A stretch of DNA of 64,000 nt, taken from Flavobacteriales bacterium ALC-1 (GTDB lineage: Bacteria > Bacteroidota > Bacteroidia > Flavobacteriales > Flavobacteriaceae). This document shows, one piece after another, positions 43,064 through 51,869 of the stretch. Numbering within the stretch: the stretch's first letter is position 1; each line of letters opens with the position of its first letter. The position numbers were made by a program, and so were the translations under genes. Location of the stretch: assembly GCA_000171875.1 (NCBI GenBank), contig ABHI01000002.1:620001-684000 (forward strand). The letters are read 5' to 3'. The notes under the pieces are model-generated. The model had not been told where the DNA came from. It saw only the letters and a list, made by a program, of their open reading frames with translations, and did not search any database.

Positions 43064-43543
43064 TTAGTTTGAGTGTTCTTTAATAATATCGTATAAATCA
43101 TCTTCACCTCCAGGCGTATAACCACTATGCTGGTAGATGATTCTTCCATTTTTTACTACAATAACATAAGGAAGGATAGTTATATTTAGTGCACGTTTTA
43201 ACTCTTGATTATCGTCAATTAAAATTTGATACTCCCAACCTTTGCCATTTACCATAGGAATAACTCTTTTTTTGGTTCTAGAATCATCTGTAGATACTGC
43301 AATGATTTCTACATTAGTTTCATCTTGCCAATCCTCATAAACTTCACTAATGGCATCTAATTCATTAATACAAGGAACACACCATGTTGCCCAAAAGCTA
43401 AAAACTTTAATATCATCTGAATTTGATAATTCTTGTATTGAAACAGATTTTCCTTGTGTATCTTTTAGTGTAATATTTGGTAATTCTTGCGCATTAGAGA
43501 AAGTAAATGTTACTAAACAAATAAAGAGTAAAATGGTTTTCAT
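43064..43543 (-). CDS. Secreted TlpA-like thiol:disulfide oxidoreductase
   Basis: The 159-residue protein has a signal peptide (MKTILLFICLVTFTFSNAQ) and a thioredoxin fold of the TlpA/ResA group: PNITLKDTQGKSVSIQELSN, the active site WATWCVPC with Cys55 and Cys58 and the cis-Pro in ITILPYVIVVKNG near 128. It probably reduces or exchanges disulfides in the periplasm. The next gene downstream encodes a barrel with a cysteine pair, a possible client. The Omp28-like gene on the other strand starts 118 bases away. Confidence 0.88.
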   Translation of the reverse strand: MKTILLFICLVTFTFSNAQELPNITLKDTQGKSVSIQELSNSDDIKVFSFWATWCVPCINELDAISEVYEDWQDETNVEIIAVSTDDSRTKKRVIPMVNGKGWEYQILIDDNQELKRALNITILPYVIVVKNGRIIYQHSGYTPGGEDDLYDIIKEHSN

Positions 43544-43621
43544 TATTGTAGCTGTTTTGAGAATAATAGATGAATTTCACTGAAAATATGCAATAATAAG
43601 ACCAAAAGCTCTAAAAAAAAG

Positions 43622-43629
43622 TATATTTG
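43622..43629 (+). promoter_or_regulatory. -7 element of the Omp28-like gene
   Basis: TATATTTG, a full match to TAnnTTTG, 32 bases before the ATG at 43662. No TTG is found at the -33 distance. Confidence 0.45.
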
Positions 43630-43661
43630 GTAAAATTTTTAAAAAACCAACACATTTATTT

Positions 43662-44753
43662 ATGAAATTTAATTATGCCTTAGGAAACTTAGCTTTAATA
43701 TTAACTTTATTACTCTTCAGTTGTAGTGGTGATAGTGGTGGAGATGGTGATGACGATGGAGGTGGAAATGAGCTAACAAGTATTCAGATAACGGCATCAG
43801 TAACATCTGATGTATATGTAGGTGACCAAATCACATTTACTATTCTTGGTAATAATGGTCAATTGCTAAATTCTTTAGCAGATCTAAAAGTTAATGGAAC
43901 AAGTGTTAATGGTAATGCTTATACAACTACATCTGCAGGTGTGCATGAATTTGTTGCATCATATAGTAATGTTACGAGTAATGCTGTTCAGATTACTGTT
44001 GAGGAGGTGCCAGTTAGGTTTGCCAGAAATGTTTTAATTGAGGACTATACAGGTACATGGTGTGGTTATTGTCCAAGAGTATCTTATGGTATAGAACTAG
44101 TTGAAGCTCAAACAGATCAGGCTGTAGTTGTTGCTATACATAGACCATCTTCAAACACTTCTAGTGGTTATTATGATCCTTATAATTATGCTGATGCAGC
44201 AACTTTAGAAAATATGATTAATTTAGGTGGTTACCCAACCGCTATGTTAAATAGAACAACAGAATGGACTTACCCAGAACCAAGTAATGTTTCTCAAATT
44301 ACCGATTTATCAGAAGATCATGGTGATTTAGGTATAGCACTATCACCAACGGTTAGTGGCGGTGATATTTCTATTGATATTAATGTTGAGTTTGGTGATT
44401 TATTTAATTCTAGCAATGCTAAGCTTGTAGTTTATGTTCTTGAAGATGGTTTAATATATGACCAAACTAATTACACGAGTTATTTTGGTGGCGCGAGTAC
44501 ATTATCTAATTTTGTGCATAACCATGTGCTTAGAGCTGCACTGACAAGTTTAACAGGCGATGACATCCCTTCTTCTGAAGCTGTAGTAGGTAATGTTTAC
44601 TCAACGACAATTACTACTGCTATGCCAAGTAGTATTAGTAATACATCTAATATTAATGTTGTAGTATTTGTAGTAGATGGTGCTACAAACGCTGTGCTTA
44701 ATGCAAGAGCTGCTGATATTGGTGATACACAAGATTTTGAAGAGATTGAGTAA
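43662..44753 (+). CDS. Omp28-related lipoprotein with thioredoxin-like motif
   Basis: The 363-residue protein has a lipoprotein signal ending at Cys21 (LLLFSCSGDSGG) and an acidic Gly/Asp linker. Residues 37-117 are an Ig-like (Big) domain (LTSIQITASVTSDVYVGDQI). A thioredoxin-like Omp28 domain then carries IEDYTGTWCGYCPRV with Cys134 and Cys137. The Omp28 family was first described in Porphyromonas. Surface or periplasmic redox or adhesion roles are possible. It is divergent from the TlpA gene and ends at a very strong terminator. Confidence 0.82.
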   Translation: MKFNYALGNLALILTLLLFSCSGDSGGDGDDDGGGNELTSIQITASVTSDVYVGDQITFTILGNNGQLLNSLADLKVNGTSVNGNAYTTTSAGVHEFVASYSNVTSNAVQITVEEVPVRFARNVLIEDYTGTWCGYCPRVSYGIELVEAQTDQAVVVAIHRPSSNTSSGYYDPYNYADAATLENMINLGGYPTAMLNRTTEWTYPEPSNVSQITDLSEDHGDLGIALSPTVSGGDISIDINVEFGDLFNSSNAKLVVYVLEDGLIYDQTNYTSYFGGASTLSNFVHNHVLRAALTSLTGDDIPSSEAVVGNVYSTTITTAMPSSISNTSNINVVVFVVDGATNAVLNARAADIGDTQDFEEIE

Positions 44754-44766
44754 TACCATAGCAAAA

Positions 44767-44810
44767 TTCATAAAAAAAGACCTTTGGTATCAAAGGTCTT
44801 TTTTTATGAA
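44767..44810. terminator. Bidirectional terminator with a perfect 20-bp stem
   Basis: Bases 44767-44786 pair without mismatch with 44791-44810 around the loop GTAT. Seven-base A and T tracts lie within the stem on each side. It serves the convergent Omp28-like and lipase-like genes. Confidence 0.92.
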
Positions 44811-44823
44811 TTAAATATGAAGT

Positions 44824-46515
44824 TTAGTTCACTAAAAACTTTGTAACAAAAGATTCATTATTCTCTCCTCTTACATTCAATAGATAAAAACCAGAAGCTA
44901 AATTTACAGGAATTGTAGTACGGTTACTCAGAGTTGGATTAGTACTAAAAACCATTTTTCCTGTGACATCTATGATGCTAACATTTGCATTCATATTGGT
45001 ATTAGAAAATAATACCAATTCTTTATTTTGTATCGGATTTCTTTCTAGTTGAAATGTTATTGAACTTTCATTTATAATACTTAAAGGTGGAGTTAGTATT
45101 TCCATCATAGCAAATGCGACATTACCTTGGGTTAGTTGCACATGTGGCTCATTATTATCTGGCAAATACGTGTTGTCAAAAGGTGTGATATTTGTAGTTC
45201 CTCTACTAGCTATATCAATATCATGATGCCAATCAATTTCATCGTTAGTAATCTCTAAAGCTAAAGCACTAACAGAAGGAATAAAATTAAATTTATCTAT
45301 ATTTAATGCATTGACAAAATCTCCAGCAACCCCTCCTCCAGTACCTATATTACCTGTTAAACCTGTTAAGTCAAATAATCCGCCAGGAGCTGCGTCAATA
45401 CCATCAGAATAAGAAAACGCTTCACTTTCTGCTAAAGAGCCTTCAATTTCAGCTCCGAATAATTGAATTGAAATACTACTGGCAGTATTTGTTGTTCCTG
45501 CTTCAGGTGTAAAATTCACATCTATAAGAATATTTGCGGTAAATATTCCTACAGGTACACTTAAAGTAGTGTTTATTACTGAATACCCATTTGTAACTGT
45601 AGGTCCAGAATTTCCTATAGCAAAATAAGGATTGCTAATTCCACTGCCATTAATTATAGCGACATTCCGAACATTTTCAGGAAAACCTGAAGGTGTTAAA
45701 GAGTTAATATTAGATTCAAATATTGTTCTAAAAGGATGTGCCTCTGGTAAAGTTAGTGCTGGATCAAAAGTTACTAAATCTGCACCAGATAAATGTGCTT
45801 CAATATGGTCTGTTAATAATTGTCTTGCTGCTGAAGATTTTAATAGACCATTAATTATTGGTTGTATTTCTACAACTGCATTTGTACCATTAAATGCTAA
45901 AAAGTTTAATTGATGTTGAAGTCCAATCGGAACATTAGCACCATGATGAGGTGAATCAAAAGAGATATAAAGTCTAGTATCTGTATCTAAACTCTGATTT
46001 TCCATATAATTTAGAGCATAACGAGCAATGATGCCTCCCATACTTGGACCTATGATTACATTTTGTTCTGGGCTGTTGCCTGCTTTATCTGTATTAATAA
46101 TGTTAATTAATTCTACTAATAGCATTGCATTACGTTCCATAAAGTCTGCTCCACCATCTACTATAGTTCCATCTGCAGCTCTTGTATAAGTAGGGAAATT
46201 TAATACAGCAATGTCAAAACCTTCAGCACGTAAGATATCTGCTAAGTTTTCATTTCCTGAACCTCCAGTAAAATCTAAAAGGCTATAGAGTCCTGGAATG
46301 TCTCTTGTGTCTCCTGGGTCAAAACCATCTACAACAATAATAGGTTTGTCTAAAATATTATCAGCACTTAAAAATATTTGATATTCACCTTCTCCAGGGT
46401 AATTGGTGGCTTCTCCATAAGCAGATAAATCTGGAGTGATTGCTGAAGTAAAAGCTGTTTGGGCAATTAAAAATGTAGGAAAAAGGAATAAAAGAAAGAG
46501 GTAGTTTTTTACCAT
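44824..46515 (-). CDS. Secreted lipase/esterase-like protein with type IX sorting domain
   Basis: The 563-residue protein has a signal peptide (MVKNYLFLLFLFPTFLIAQ). Residues 55-230 form an alpha/beta hydrolase with PIIVVDGFDPGD near 58 and the nucleophile elbow GPSMGG (Ser158), then YISFDSPHHGANVPIG as in PGAP1/lipase-type enzymes. The last 70 residues are a Por-secretion type A sorting domain (NVSIIDVTGKMVFST, ASGFYLLNVRGENN, KFLVN). It is therefore predicted to be exported through the type IX system and bound to the surface or released. Substrate unknown; lipids or esters are likely. Confidence 0.87.
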   Translation of the reverse strand: MVKNYLFLLFLFPTFLIAQTAFTSAITPDLSAYGEATNYPGEGEYQIFLSADNILDKPIIVVDGFDPGDTRDIPGLYSLLDFTGGSGNENLADILRAEGFDIAVLNFPTYTRAADGTIVDGGADFMERNAMLLVELINIINTDKAGNSPEQNVIIGPSMGGIIARYALNYMENQSLDTDTRLYISFDSPHHGANVPIGLQHQLNFLAFNGTNAVVEIQPIINGLLKSSAARQLLTDHIEAHLSGADLVTFDPALTLPEAHPFRTIFESNINSLTPSGFPENVRNVAIINGSGISNPYFAIGNSGPTVTNGYSVINTTLSVPVGIFTANILIDVNFTPEAGTTNTASSISIQLFGAEIEGSLAESEAFSYSDGIDAAPGGLFDLTGLTGNIGTGGGVAGDFVNALNIDKFNFIPSVSALALEITNDEIDWHHDIDIASRGTTNITPFDNTYLPDNNEPHVQLTQGNVAFAMMEILTPPLSIINESSITFQLERNPIQNKELVLFSNTNMNANVSIIDVTGKMVFSTNPTLSNRTTIPVNLASGFYLLNVRGENNESFVTKFLVN

Positions 46516-46601
46516 AGCTACAGAATTTTAATTTATAGACATAAAAGATACAAAGATTAGATTCTATATTAAGTTTTTTTAACTTCATTTCTATTGTAAA
46601 T

Positions 46602-46637
46602 AAAAAAATCCTCAGAAACATAAACTTCTGAGGATTT
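46602..46637 (-). terminator. Terminator after pruA
   Basis: AAATCCTCAGAA (46606-46617) pairs perfectly with TTCTGAGGATTT (46626-46637) around eight bases. On the - strand a T run follows. It lies 22 bases after the pruA stop. Confidence 0.82.
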
Positions 46638-46659
46638 AACTTTTAGTCTATTAATTTTC

Positions 46660-48285
46660 TTAGCCTAAAAAAGGATATCTATAATCTGTTGGTGTTACAA
46701 ATGTTTCCTTAATTAACCTTGGAGATACCCAACGCAATAAGTTTTGAGCACTACCAGCTTTATCATTAGTGCCAGAGGCTCTAGCTCCACCAAAAGGTTG
46801 CTGACCAACAACAGCACCAGTTGGTTTATCGTTAATGTAAAAGTTACCAGCTGAATTCTGAAGCGCTTTAGTAGCTTCTTCAACAGCATATCTATCGGTA
46901 GATAAAATAGCTCCAGTCAAAGCATATTCACTTGTTTCGTCTACTAGTTTTAAAGTTTCAGAATAGGCGTCATCTTCATAAACATATATTGTAATCACTG
47001 GGCCAAATAACTCAATACACATTGTTGTATATTTAGGGTCAGAGGCAACAATTACTGTTGGCTCAATAAAATAACCTTTGGATTTATCATAGTTTCCACC
47101 AGCAATAATTTCTGCATTACTATCGTTTTTAGCTCCATCAATATATTTAGCTAGTTTATCGAAAGAACCTTCGTGGATTACTGCAGTAATAAAGTTACTC
47201 ATATCTTCAGGAGATCCCATTTTAAAAGACTTAATATCTTCTAATAAGTAGTTCTTAACATCAGACCAGATTCCTTTAGGAACATAGGCTCTTGATGCTG
47301 CACTACATTTTTGACCTTGAAATTCAAATGCACCACGAGCAATCGCAGTAGCAACTTGTTTTGCGTCGGCAGATTTGTGTGCAACGATAAAATCTTTTCC
47401 ACCTGTTTCTCCTACAATTCTTGGGTAAGTTTTATAGTTGTGGATATTCTCACCTATTTGTTTCCATAATTCTTTAAAAATGAATGTAGAACCTGTGAAA
47501 TGTAAACCAGAAAAATCTGGGCTAGCTAACACTGTATTAGTAATCATTACTGGATCACCAAAAACAACGTTAATAACACCATCTGGTACACCAGCTTCTT
47601 TAAATACATCCATAATTACTTTTGCCGAATAGACTTGGCTATCACTTGGTTTCCAAACCACAACATTACCCATTAATGCCATACAAGCTGGTAAATTACC
47701 AGCAATAGCAGTAAAGTTAAATGGAGTTACAGCATAAGTAAAACCTTCAAGAGGTCTATATTCTACTCTGTTCCATGCATCACTTGTACTTTCAGGTTGC
47801 TCCATGTAGATGTCAGTCATAAACTGAACATTAAAACGCAAGAAATCTATAAACTCACAAGCCGCATCAATCTCTGCTTGGTGAACTGTTTTAGACTGAG
47901 CAATCATAGTTGCTGCATTAATCTTTGCTCTGTAAGGACCAGCGATTAATTCAGCTGCTTTTAAGAAAATACCAGCACGTTGTTCCCATGGCATCTGCGA
48001 CCATGATTTGCGTGCTTCTAATGCAGTTGCAATAGCAGTATCTACATGTTTTTGTTCTGCTAAATGGTATTCGCCAACAATGTGCTGATGATCGTGAGGA
48101 GGAGACATTGTTCTGGTATTTCCAGTTTTTACGTCTTCACCGTTTATGTACATTGGGACTTCAACCTTAGAGTTAAACATTGCTTTATATGTTTCTTGAA
48201 CAGCTTTGCGTTCAGGTGAACCAGGAGCATAAGACTTCACTGGTTCATTAACTGCGACAGGTACATTAAAGAATCCTTTTCCCAT
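46660..48285 (-). CDS. pruA: L-glutamate gamma-semialdehyde dehydrogenase (P5C dehydrogenase)
   Basis: The 541-residue NAD enzyme oxidises glutamate semialdehyde to glutamate, the second step of proline breakdown. Visible are the N-terminal NEPVKSYAPGSPERKAVQ, FTAIAGNLPACMALMGNVVVWKPSD near 190, the NAD-site GSTFIFKELW, VGETGGKDFIVAH near 292, the nucleophile in FQGQKCSAASRAYVP near 325 and QQPFGGARASGTNDKAG near 503. It is the stand-alone form, not fused to proline dehydrogenase. A -7 box (TACCTTTG) lies at 48322-48329. Confidence 0.96.
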   Translation of the reverse strand: MGKGFFNVPVAVNEPVKSYAPGSPERKAVQETYKAMFNSKVEVPMYINGEDVKTGNTRTMSPPHDHQHIVGEYHLAEQKHVDTAIATALEARKSWSQMPWEQRAGIFLKAAELIAGPYRAKINAATMIAQSKTVHQAEIDAACEFIDFLRFNVQFMTDIYMEQPESTSDAWNRVEYRPLEGFTYAVTPFNFTAIAGNLPACMALMGNVVVWKPSDSQVYSAKVIMDVFKEAGVPDGVINVVFGDPVMITNTVLASPDFSGLHFTGSTFIFKELWKQIGENIHNYKTYPRIVGETGGKDFIVAHKSADAKQVATAIARGAFEFQGQKCSAASRAYVPKGIWSDVKNYLLEDIKSFKMGSPEDMSNFITAVIHEGSFDKLAKYIDGAKNDSNAEIIAGGNYDKSKGYFIEPTVIVASDPKYTTMCIELFGPVITIYVYEDDAYSETLKLVDETSEYALTGAILSTDRYAVEEATKALQNSAGNFYINDKPTGAVVGQQPFGGARASGTNDKAGSAQNLLRWVSPRLIKETFVTPTDYRYPFLG

Positions 48286-48321
48286 AATATATTTTTGTTT
48301 TTAGTTTAATTTTTGAAAGTG

Positions 48322-48329
48322 CAAAGGTA
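48322..48329 (-). promoter_or_regulatory. -7 element of pruA
   Basis: The - strand reads TACCTTTG, matching TAnnTTTG, 37 bases before the pruA ATG. Confidence 0.4.
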
Positions 48330-48427
48330 CAATTTTTATGATATATTATTATTTAGAAGCGCTATAGTTATGTTAGATTAGAAATATTTTTTTTGTAAGT
48401 TGCCCTCTTAAATTTTCAACCGCTTTT

Positions 48428-49435
48428 ATGCTAAAAAATGATGCTTTTATTTTAACACTTGCCTATCCTGAAACGATTGTCTCTCATGCAGAAGAGTGGT
48501 ATTCTAAGTTTTTACGGTTTTTGTTTGTAGGTAGTAAGAAGCACGTAAGAGCTGGACATGCAGCTTTGGTATTAATTGATAAATCTATTGGTGTTTTAGA
48601 ATATCACGACTTTGGAAGATATATTACACCATCACCCAATGGTAGAGTAAGAGGGTTGCAAACCGATTTTGAATTGAGCTTTCCACTTAAAGCTGAAATT
48701 GAAAATGATACAATTCAAAATTTGGATGACATTTTAAAATTTTTAGCAACTCATCCCAAATTAACACATGGTGATGGGAATTTATATGCATCGGTTTGTA
48801 ATACAGTGAATTATGATTTAGCACGAACTCATATAACCAAAATGCAGAATCGCGATTTTATTAGATATGCAGCATTTATAAAGGATGCCTGTAATTGCGC
48901 GCGTTTTGTAACGGATACGTTGATAGCTTCTGTAACAGACTCAACTTTAAAAAAGAAATTGCAGAACTCTAAATGGTTTACACCAAGTACTATAGGTAAT
49001 GTGGTTATAGCAGATACAGAGAATGATATATATGTAGTTTCAGAACAAGGTGTAATAACAGAATTTCAATCATCTGTAAGTAAAGAGAATAGACGTTTAT
49101 TTTTAGACCGACTTAAAGGATATAATCCAAGCTTAGTTGGTACGTTAGAACCAAAACATAATATTGTTAAAGTTGAACATGCTCAATGGTTGGGTGGAAT
49201 TGCTGCTGGAGCTTGGTTTGAGATTTATGATTTAGAAACCGATTCAGAGTTTAGATTTAGACGAGTTTCACCTTATGGGAATATTGATTCTGATGGTGTT
49301 TATACAATAGATAAATTAGGTTTTAATATAGCTGTAGAATATACGTTTGTTCACTATTCAAACTGCCAATTCTTTCACATAGAACAAGGTTCTATACAGT
49401 ATAGGTTTAATTTTATAAAAAACTATGAATCCTAA
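48428..49435 (+). CDS. Unknown protein with possible permuted papain-like motifs
   Basis: A 335-residue protein with no signal peptide. The N-terminal half contains RAGHAALVLIDKSIGVLEYH with His44 and His60, then DFGRY, and about 100 residues later ACNCARFVTDTL with Cys155 and Cys157. A histidine strand followed by an N-C-x-x-F helix is the order found in circularly permuted NlpC/P60 (YiiX, LRAT) enzymes. The C-terminal 130 residues are beta-rich. I have seen similar proteins only as flavobacterial unknowns. The enzyme idea is inference. Its stop overlaps the convergent apaG stop by four bases. Confidence 0.6.
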   Translation: MLKNDAFILTLAYPETIVSHAEEWYSKFLRFLFVGSKKHVRAGHAALVLIDKSIGVLEYHDFGRYITPSPNGRVRGLQTDFELSFPLKAEIENDTIQNLDDILKFLATHPKLTHGDGNLYASVCNTVNYDLARTHITKMQNRDFIRYAAFIKDACNCARFVTDTLIASVTDSTLKKKLQNSKWFTPSTIGNVVIADTENDIYVVSEQGVITEFQSSVSKENRRLFLDRLKGYNPSLVGTLEPKHNIVKVEHAQWLGGIAAGAWFEIYDLETDSEFRFRRVSPYGNIDSDGVYTIDKLGFNIAVEYTFVHYSNCQFFHIEQGSIQYRFNFIKNYES

Positions 49436-49818
49436 TTAAGCGCAAAAGGAGCACTTAACTTAAATGAAGGAATATAAACCTTAAACTTATTTGCCTTAGT
49501 AAAATTCACCATGTTATAATGACCACTCATAGCTCCAAAAGGAGAAGATAACAAACAGCCAGAATTATATGTATGTGATTCTCCTGGTTTTAAAACAGGC
49601 TTTTTTCCAATTACACCTTCACCTTCAATAATCTCTTCATTATTTAAAGCATCAAGGATTTTCCAGTGTCTTGTATTGAGTTGTACGGAGTCTTTACTTT
49701 GGTTTTCAATCGTTACTTTGTAGCCAAAAGCAAAGTGCACTTTATAATTTTTATAAAATGTACCTTCAAAATTGGTTTCTACCGAAATTTTAATTCCACT
49801 TGTAACTTGTTGTACCAT
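49432..49818 (-). CDS. apaG: ApaG family protein
   Basis: A 128-residue single-domain protein of full ApaG length with a fibronectin III-like beta fold. Diagnostic are FAFGYKVTIENQSKDSVQLNTRHWKI split over residues 30-55, the conserved GEGVIGKKPVLKPGESHTYNSG near 70-92 and FGAMSGHYNMV near 98-108. It has been linked to Co2+/Mg2+ resistance and nucleotide binding, but its molecular role is unsettled. It lies 60 bases after the decarboxylase gene on the same strand. Confidence 0.95.
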   Translation of the reverse strand: MVQQVTSGIKISVETNFEGTFYKNYKVHFAFGYKVTIENQSKDSVQLNTRHWKILDALNNEEIIEGEGVIGKKPVLKPGESHTYNSGCLLSSPFGAMSGHYNMVNFTKANKFKVYIPSFKLSAPFALN

Positions 49819-49878
49819 TGGTTTTTGTAAAGTATATGCTAATGTAACATAATTTTTTAATGTAGCTTAATTTTAACG

Positions 49879-51255
49879 TTAAGAAGCAGATATATTTAAC
49901 AAAGTGCTAGAAACATAAGATTCTAAGGTTTCAAAAAAGGCTAAAATATCTTCTTTTTCTAAAACACTATTTATAGTTACCATTCTCACAAATTCTTGAT
50001 TATTGAATTTTCCGAAACCTACCATAAGCTTTGAGTTTTCATATAAAGCAGTACATATTTCCTTAGCAGCGATGTCTTTATAACTAAAGCATATAGAAAT
50101 AGAATCATCAAAACTATGTAATGTATAATCTTTATGATTGTTAATATATGTTCTTGCAATGTCAGCCATTTCAAACTGTTTATCTACAATTTTTTCAAGC
50201 CCATTAGTACCAATAGATTTCCATAATGTCCATAATTTTAAGGCATCATTTCGTCTTCCGCACTGTAATGAGGTTTTACCTAAGTTAAAATCATCACTAT
50301 CAGTTTGGTATAAATAATCAGCTTCATTTGAAAACGAGTGGTGTAATTGTGCTTTGTGTTGAGTGACGATTATAGAACAACTCAAAGGGGTTCCTAACAT
50401 TTTATGGGCATTAACGCTAAAAGAATCTGAAAGCTCTAATCCTTTAATTAACTGTTTATATGTTTTGCTAAAAATTACTCCTCCACAGTAAGCGCCATCA
50501 ACATGAAGCCATAATTTGTGCTTTTTACACACTTTACTAATGGCTTCTATATCGTCAAAAGCTCCAAGTACTGTTGTACCAGCAGTAGCATTTACAAAAA
50601 AAGGTTCGTAACCATCATTAATGTCTTTTTGGACTAATTCACCTAAATGTTCGGCGAGCAATTCCCCTTTGTTATTAGTATTAACATGTCTCACTTGGTT
50701 TCTCCCGATTCCTGTTAAGGCTGCATTCTTAGAAATTGAATAGTGAGATTCCTTTGATGTATATAAAGTCATTAATCTGTTTAAACCATGTGTTCTGATA
50801 GAACCATTCTTGTAATCTCTTGCCATAGTCAAAGCCATCATATTACTCATAGAACCACCAGGTGCTAAGGTGCCATCACTATTTTTAGAATAACCTGCTA
50901 ATTCACAAATATTATGAATAACTTGTTTCTCTATACCAACATGGGGACCAGCAACTTTATACGTATACATACTATTATTAAACATAACGGCAAGTAAATC
51001 ACCAAGTGCTGCTTTACCAATCCTTCCACCAAACAACTGGTTGAAAAATGATTTTGATGCTGTTTTTGGTGTGCTTTTTATAATGTCTTTTAAAATATTT
51101 TTTAAGTCATCATCGATAAGACCATTTTCATTTAAAGATAAATCTAGTTGATTGTATAAGTCTGATGTTGGTATTGGCTTTGCTACAGGTTGAGATTTTT
51201 CCTCCAACAGCAATTGTTCTACAAGCTCAATAAATATATTGATATCCTTTTGCAT
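49879..51255 (-). CDS. Group II PLP-dependent decarboxylase, cysteine sulfinate/glutamate type
   Basis: The 458-residue protein follows the animal GAD/CSAD pattern closely: SFFNQLFGG near 69, LAPGGSMSNM near 130, YTSKESHYSISKNAA near 165, TAGTTVLGAFDDIEAI near 224, HVDGAYCGG near 251, the Schiff-base Lys285 in VNAHKMLG and QCGRRNDALKLWTLWKSIG. Phe75 and Ser95 align with Phe94 and Ser114 of human cysteine sulfinate decarboxylase, residues I recall as linked to its substrate choice. It is divergent from a cysteine dioxygenase gene, whose product is cysteine sulfinate. Production of hypotaurine is the best inference; glutamate or aspartate remain possible. Confidence 0.85.
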   Translation of the reverse strand: MQKDINIFIELVEQLLLEEKSQPVAKPIPTSDLYNQLDLSLNENGLIDDDLKNILKDIIKSTPKTASKSFFNQLFGGRIGKAALGDLLAVMFNNSMYTYKVAGPHVGIEKQVIHNICELAGYSKNSDGTLAPGGSMSNMMALTMARDYKNGSIRTHGLNRLMTLYTSKESHYSISKNAALTGIGRNQVRHVNTNNKGELLAEHLGELVQKDINDGYEPFFVNATAGTTVLGAFDDIEAISKVCKKHKLWLHVDGAYCGGVIFSKTYKQLIKGLELSDSFSVNAHKMLGTPLSCSIIVTQHKAQLHHSFSNEADYLYQTDSDDFNLGKTSLQCGRRNDALKLWTLWKSIGTNGLEKIVDKQFEMADIARTYINNHKDYTLHSFDDSISICFSYKDIAAKEICTALYENSKLMVGFGKFNNQEFVRMVTINSVLEKEDILAFFETLESYVSSTLLNISAS

Positions 51256-51329
51256 TAGTTTAATTTCAAATTTTGCTCAGCGTAAATTTATTCCTATTTT
51301 TCGGTATTAAAGTAGAAATTATCTAAATA

Positions 51330-51869
51330 TTGAAGCTCAAAGTGAACATTCAAACACTAATACACCAATTGTCGGTGTCAGACAAAAAAGATTACAGTAG
51401 AATACTAAAGAATTTTGATATAGATAAGCTTGATTTTAGTGAGGTTGAAAATTGGTTGCCTAATAGCTATACAAGGAATTGTTTTTATCGTGATCAATAT
51501 TTTGAACTCATTTTAATATGTTGGGATGAAGATCAGCAAACTGAAATACATGACCATGATGGTGAAGATTGCTGGGTGTATATACTTGAAGGGGAAATGG
51601 AAGAGGATTTTTATAAGTTAGATAACGTTGGCAAATTAAAACTTTGCTCAACTAATATTATAAAGCATAATCAGTTGACTAGGGCTGATAAATTTAGTGA
51701 ATTTCATAGGCTTAGAAATAATTCAGGAAAACGTGCTTTAAGTTTACATCTTTATGCAAAACCTATTGAGCAAAGTCTTACTTATGACGAAACATTAGGT
51801 GTGTTAACTAAGAAAAAACTTAGATATGATACTTATAAACCTTTAAATACTTTAGCTAAGATTAATTAG
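51330..51869 (+). CDS. Cysteine dioxygenase, type I
   Basis: The 179-residue cupin oxidises cysteine to cysteine sulfinate with O2. It keeps the iron ligands of rat CDO: His74 and His76 (EIHDHDGEDC) and His126 (FHRLRN). It also has the cross-link pair, Cys81 (rat Cys93) and Tyr142 (rat Tyr157), and the Ser138-His140-Tyr142 triad in LSLHLY. Many bacterial CDOs lack the Cys. The frame opens with TTG at 51330; GTG at 51342 is an alternative, as no ATG fits. It is divergent from the decarboxylase gene across 74 bases, and its 3' end overlaps the plug gene by eight bases. Confidence 0.92.
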   Translation: MKLKVNIQTLIHQLSVSDKKDYSRILKNFDIDKLDFSEVENWLPNSYTRNCFYRDQYFELILICWDEDQQTEIHDHDGEDCWVYILEGEMEEDFYKLDNVGKLKLCSTNIIKHNQLTRADKFSEFHRLRNNSGKRALSLHLYAKPIEQSLTYDETLGVLTKKKLRYDTYKPLNTLAKIN

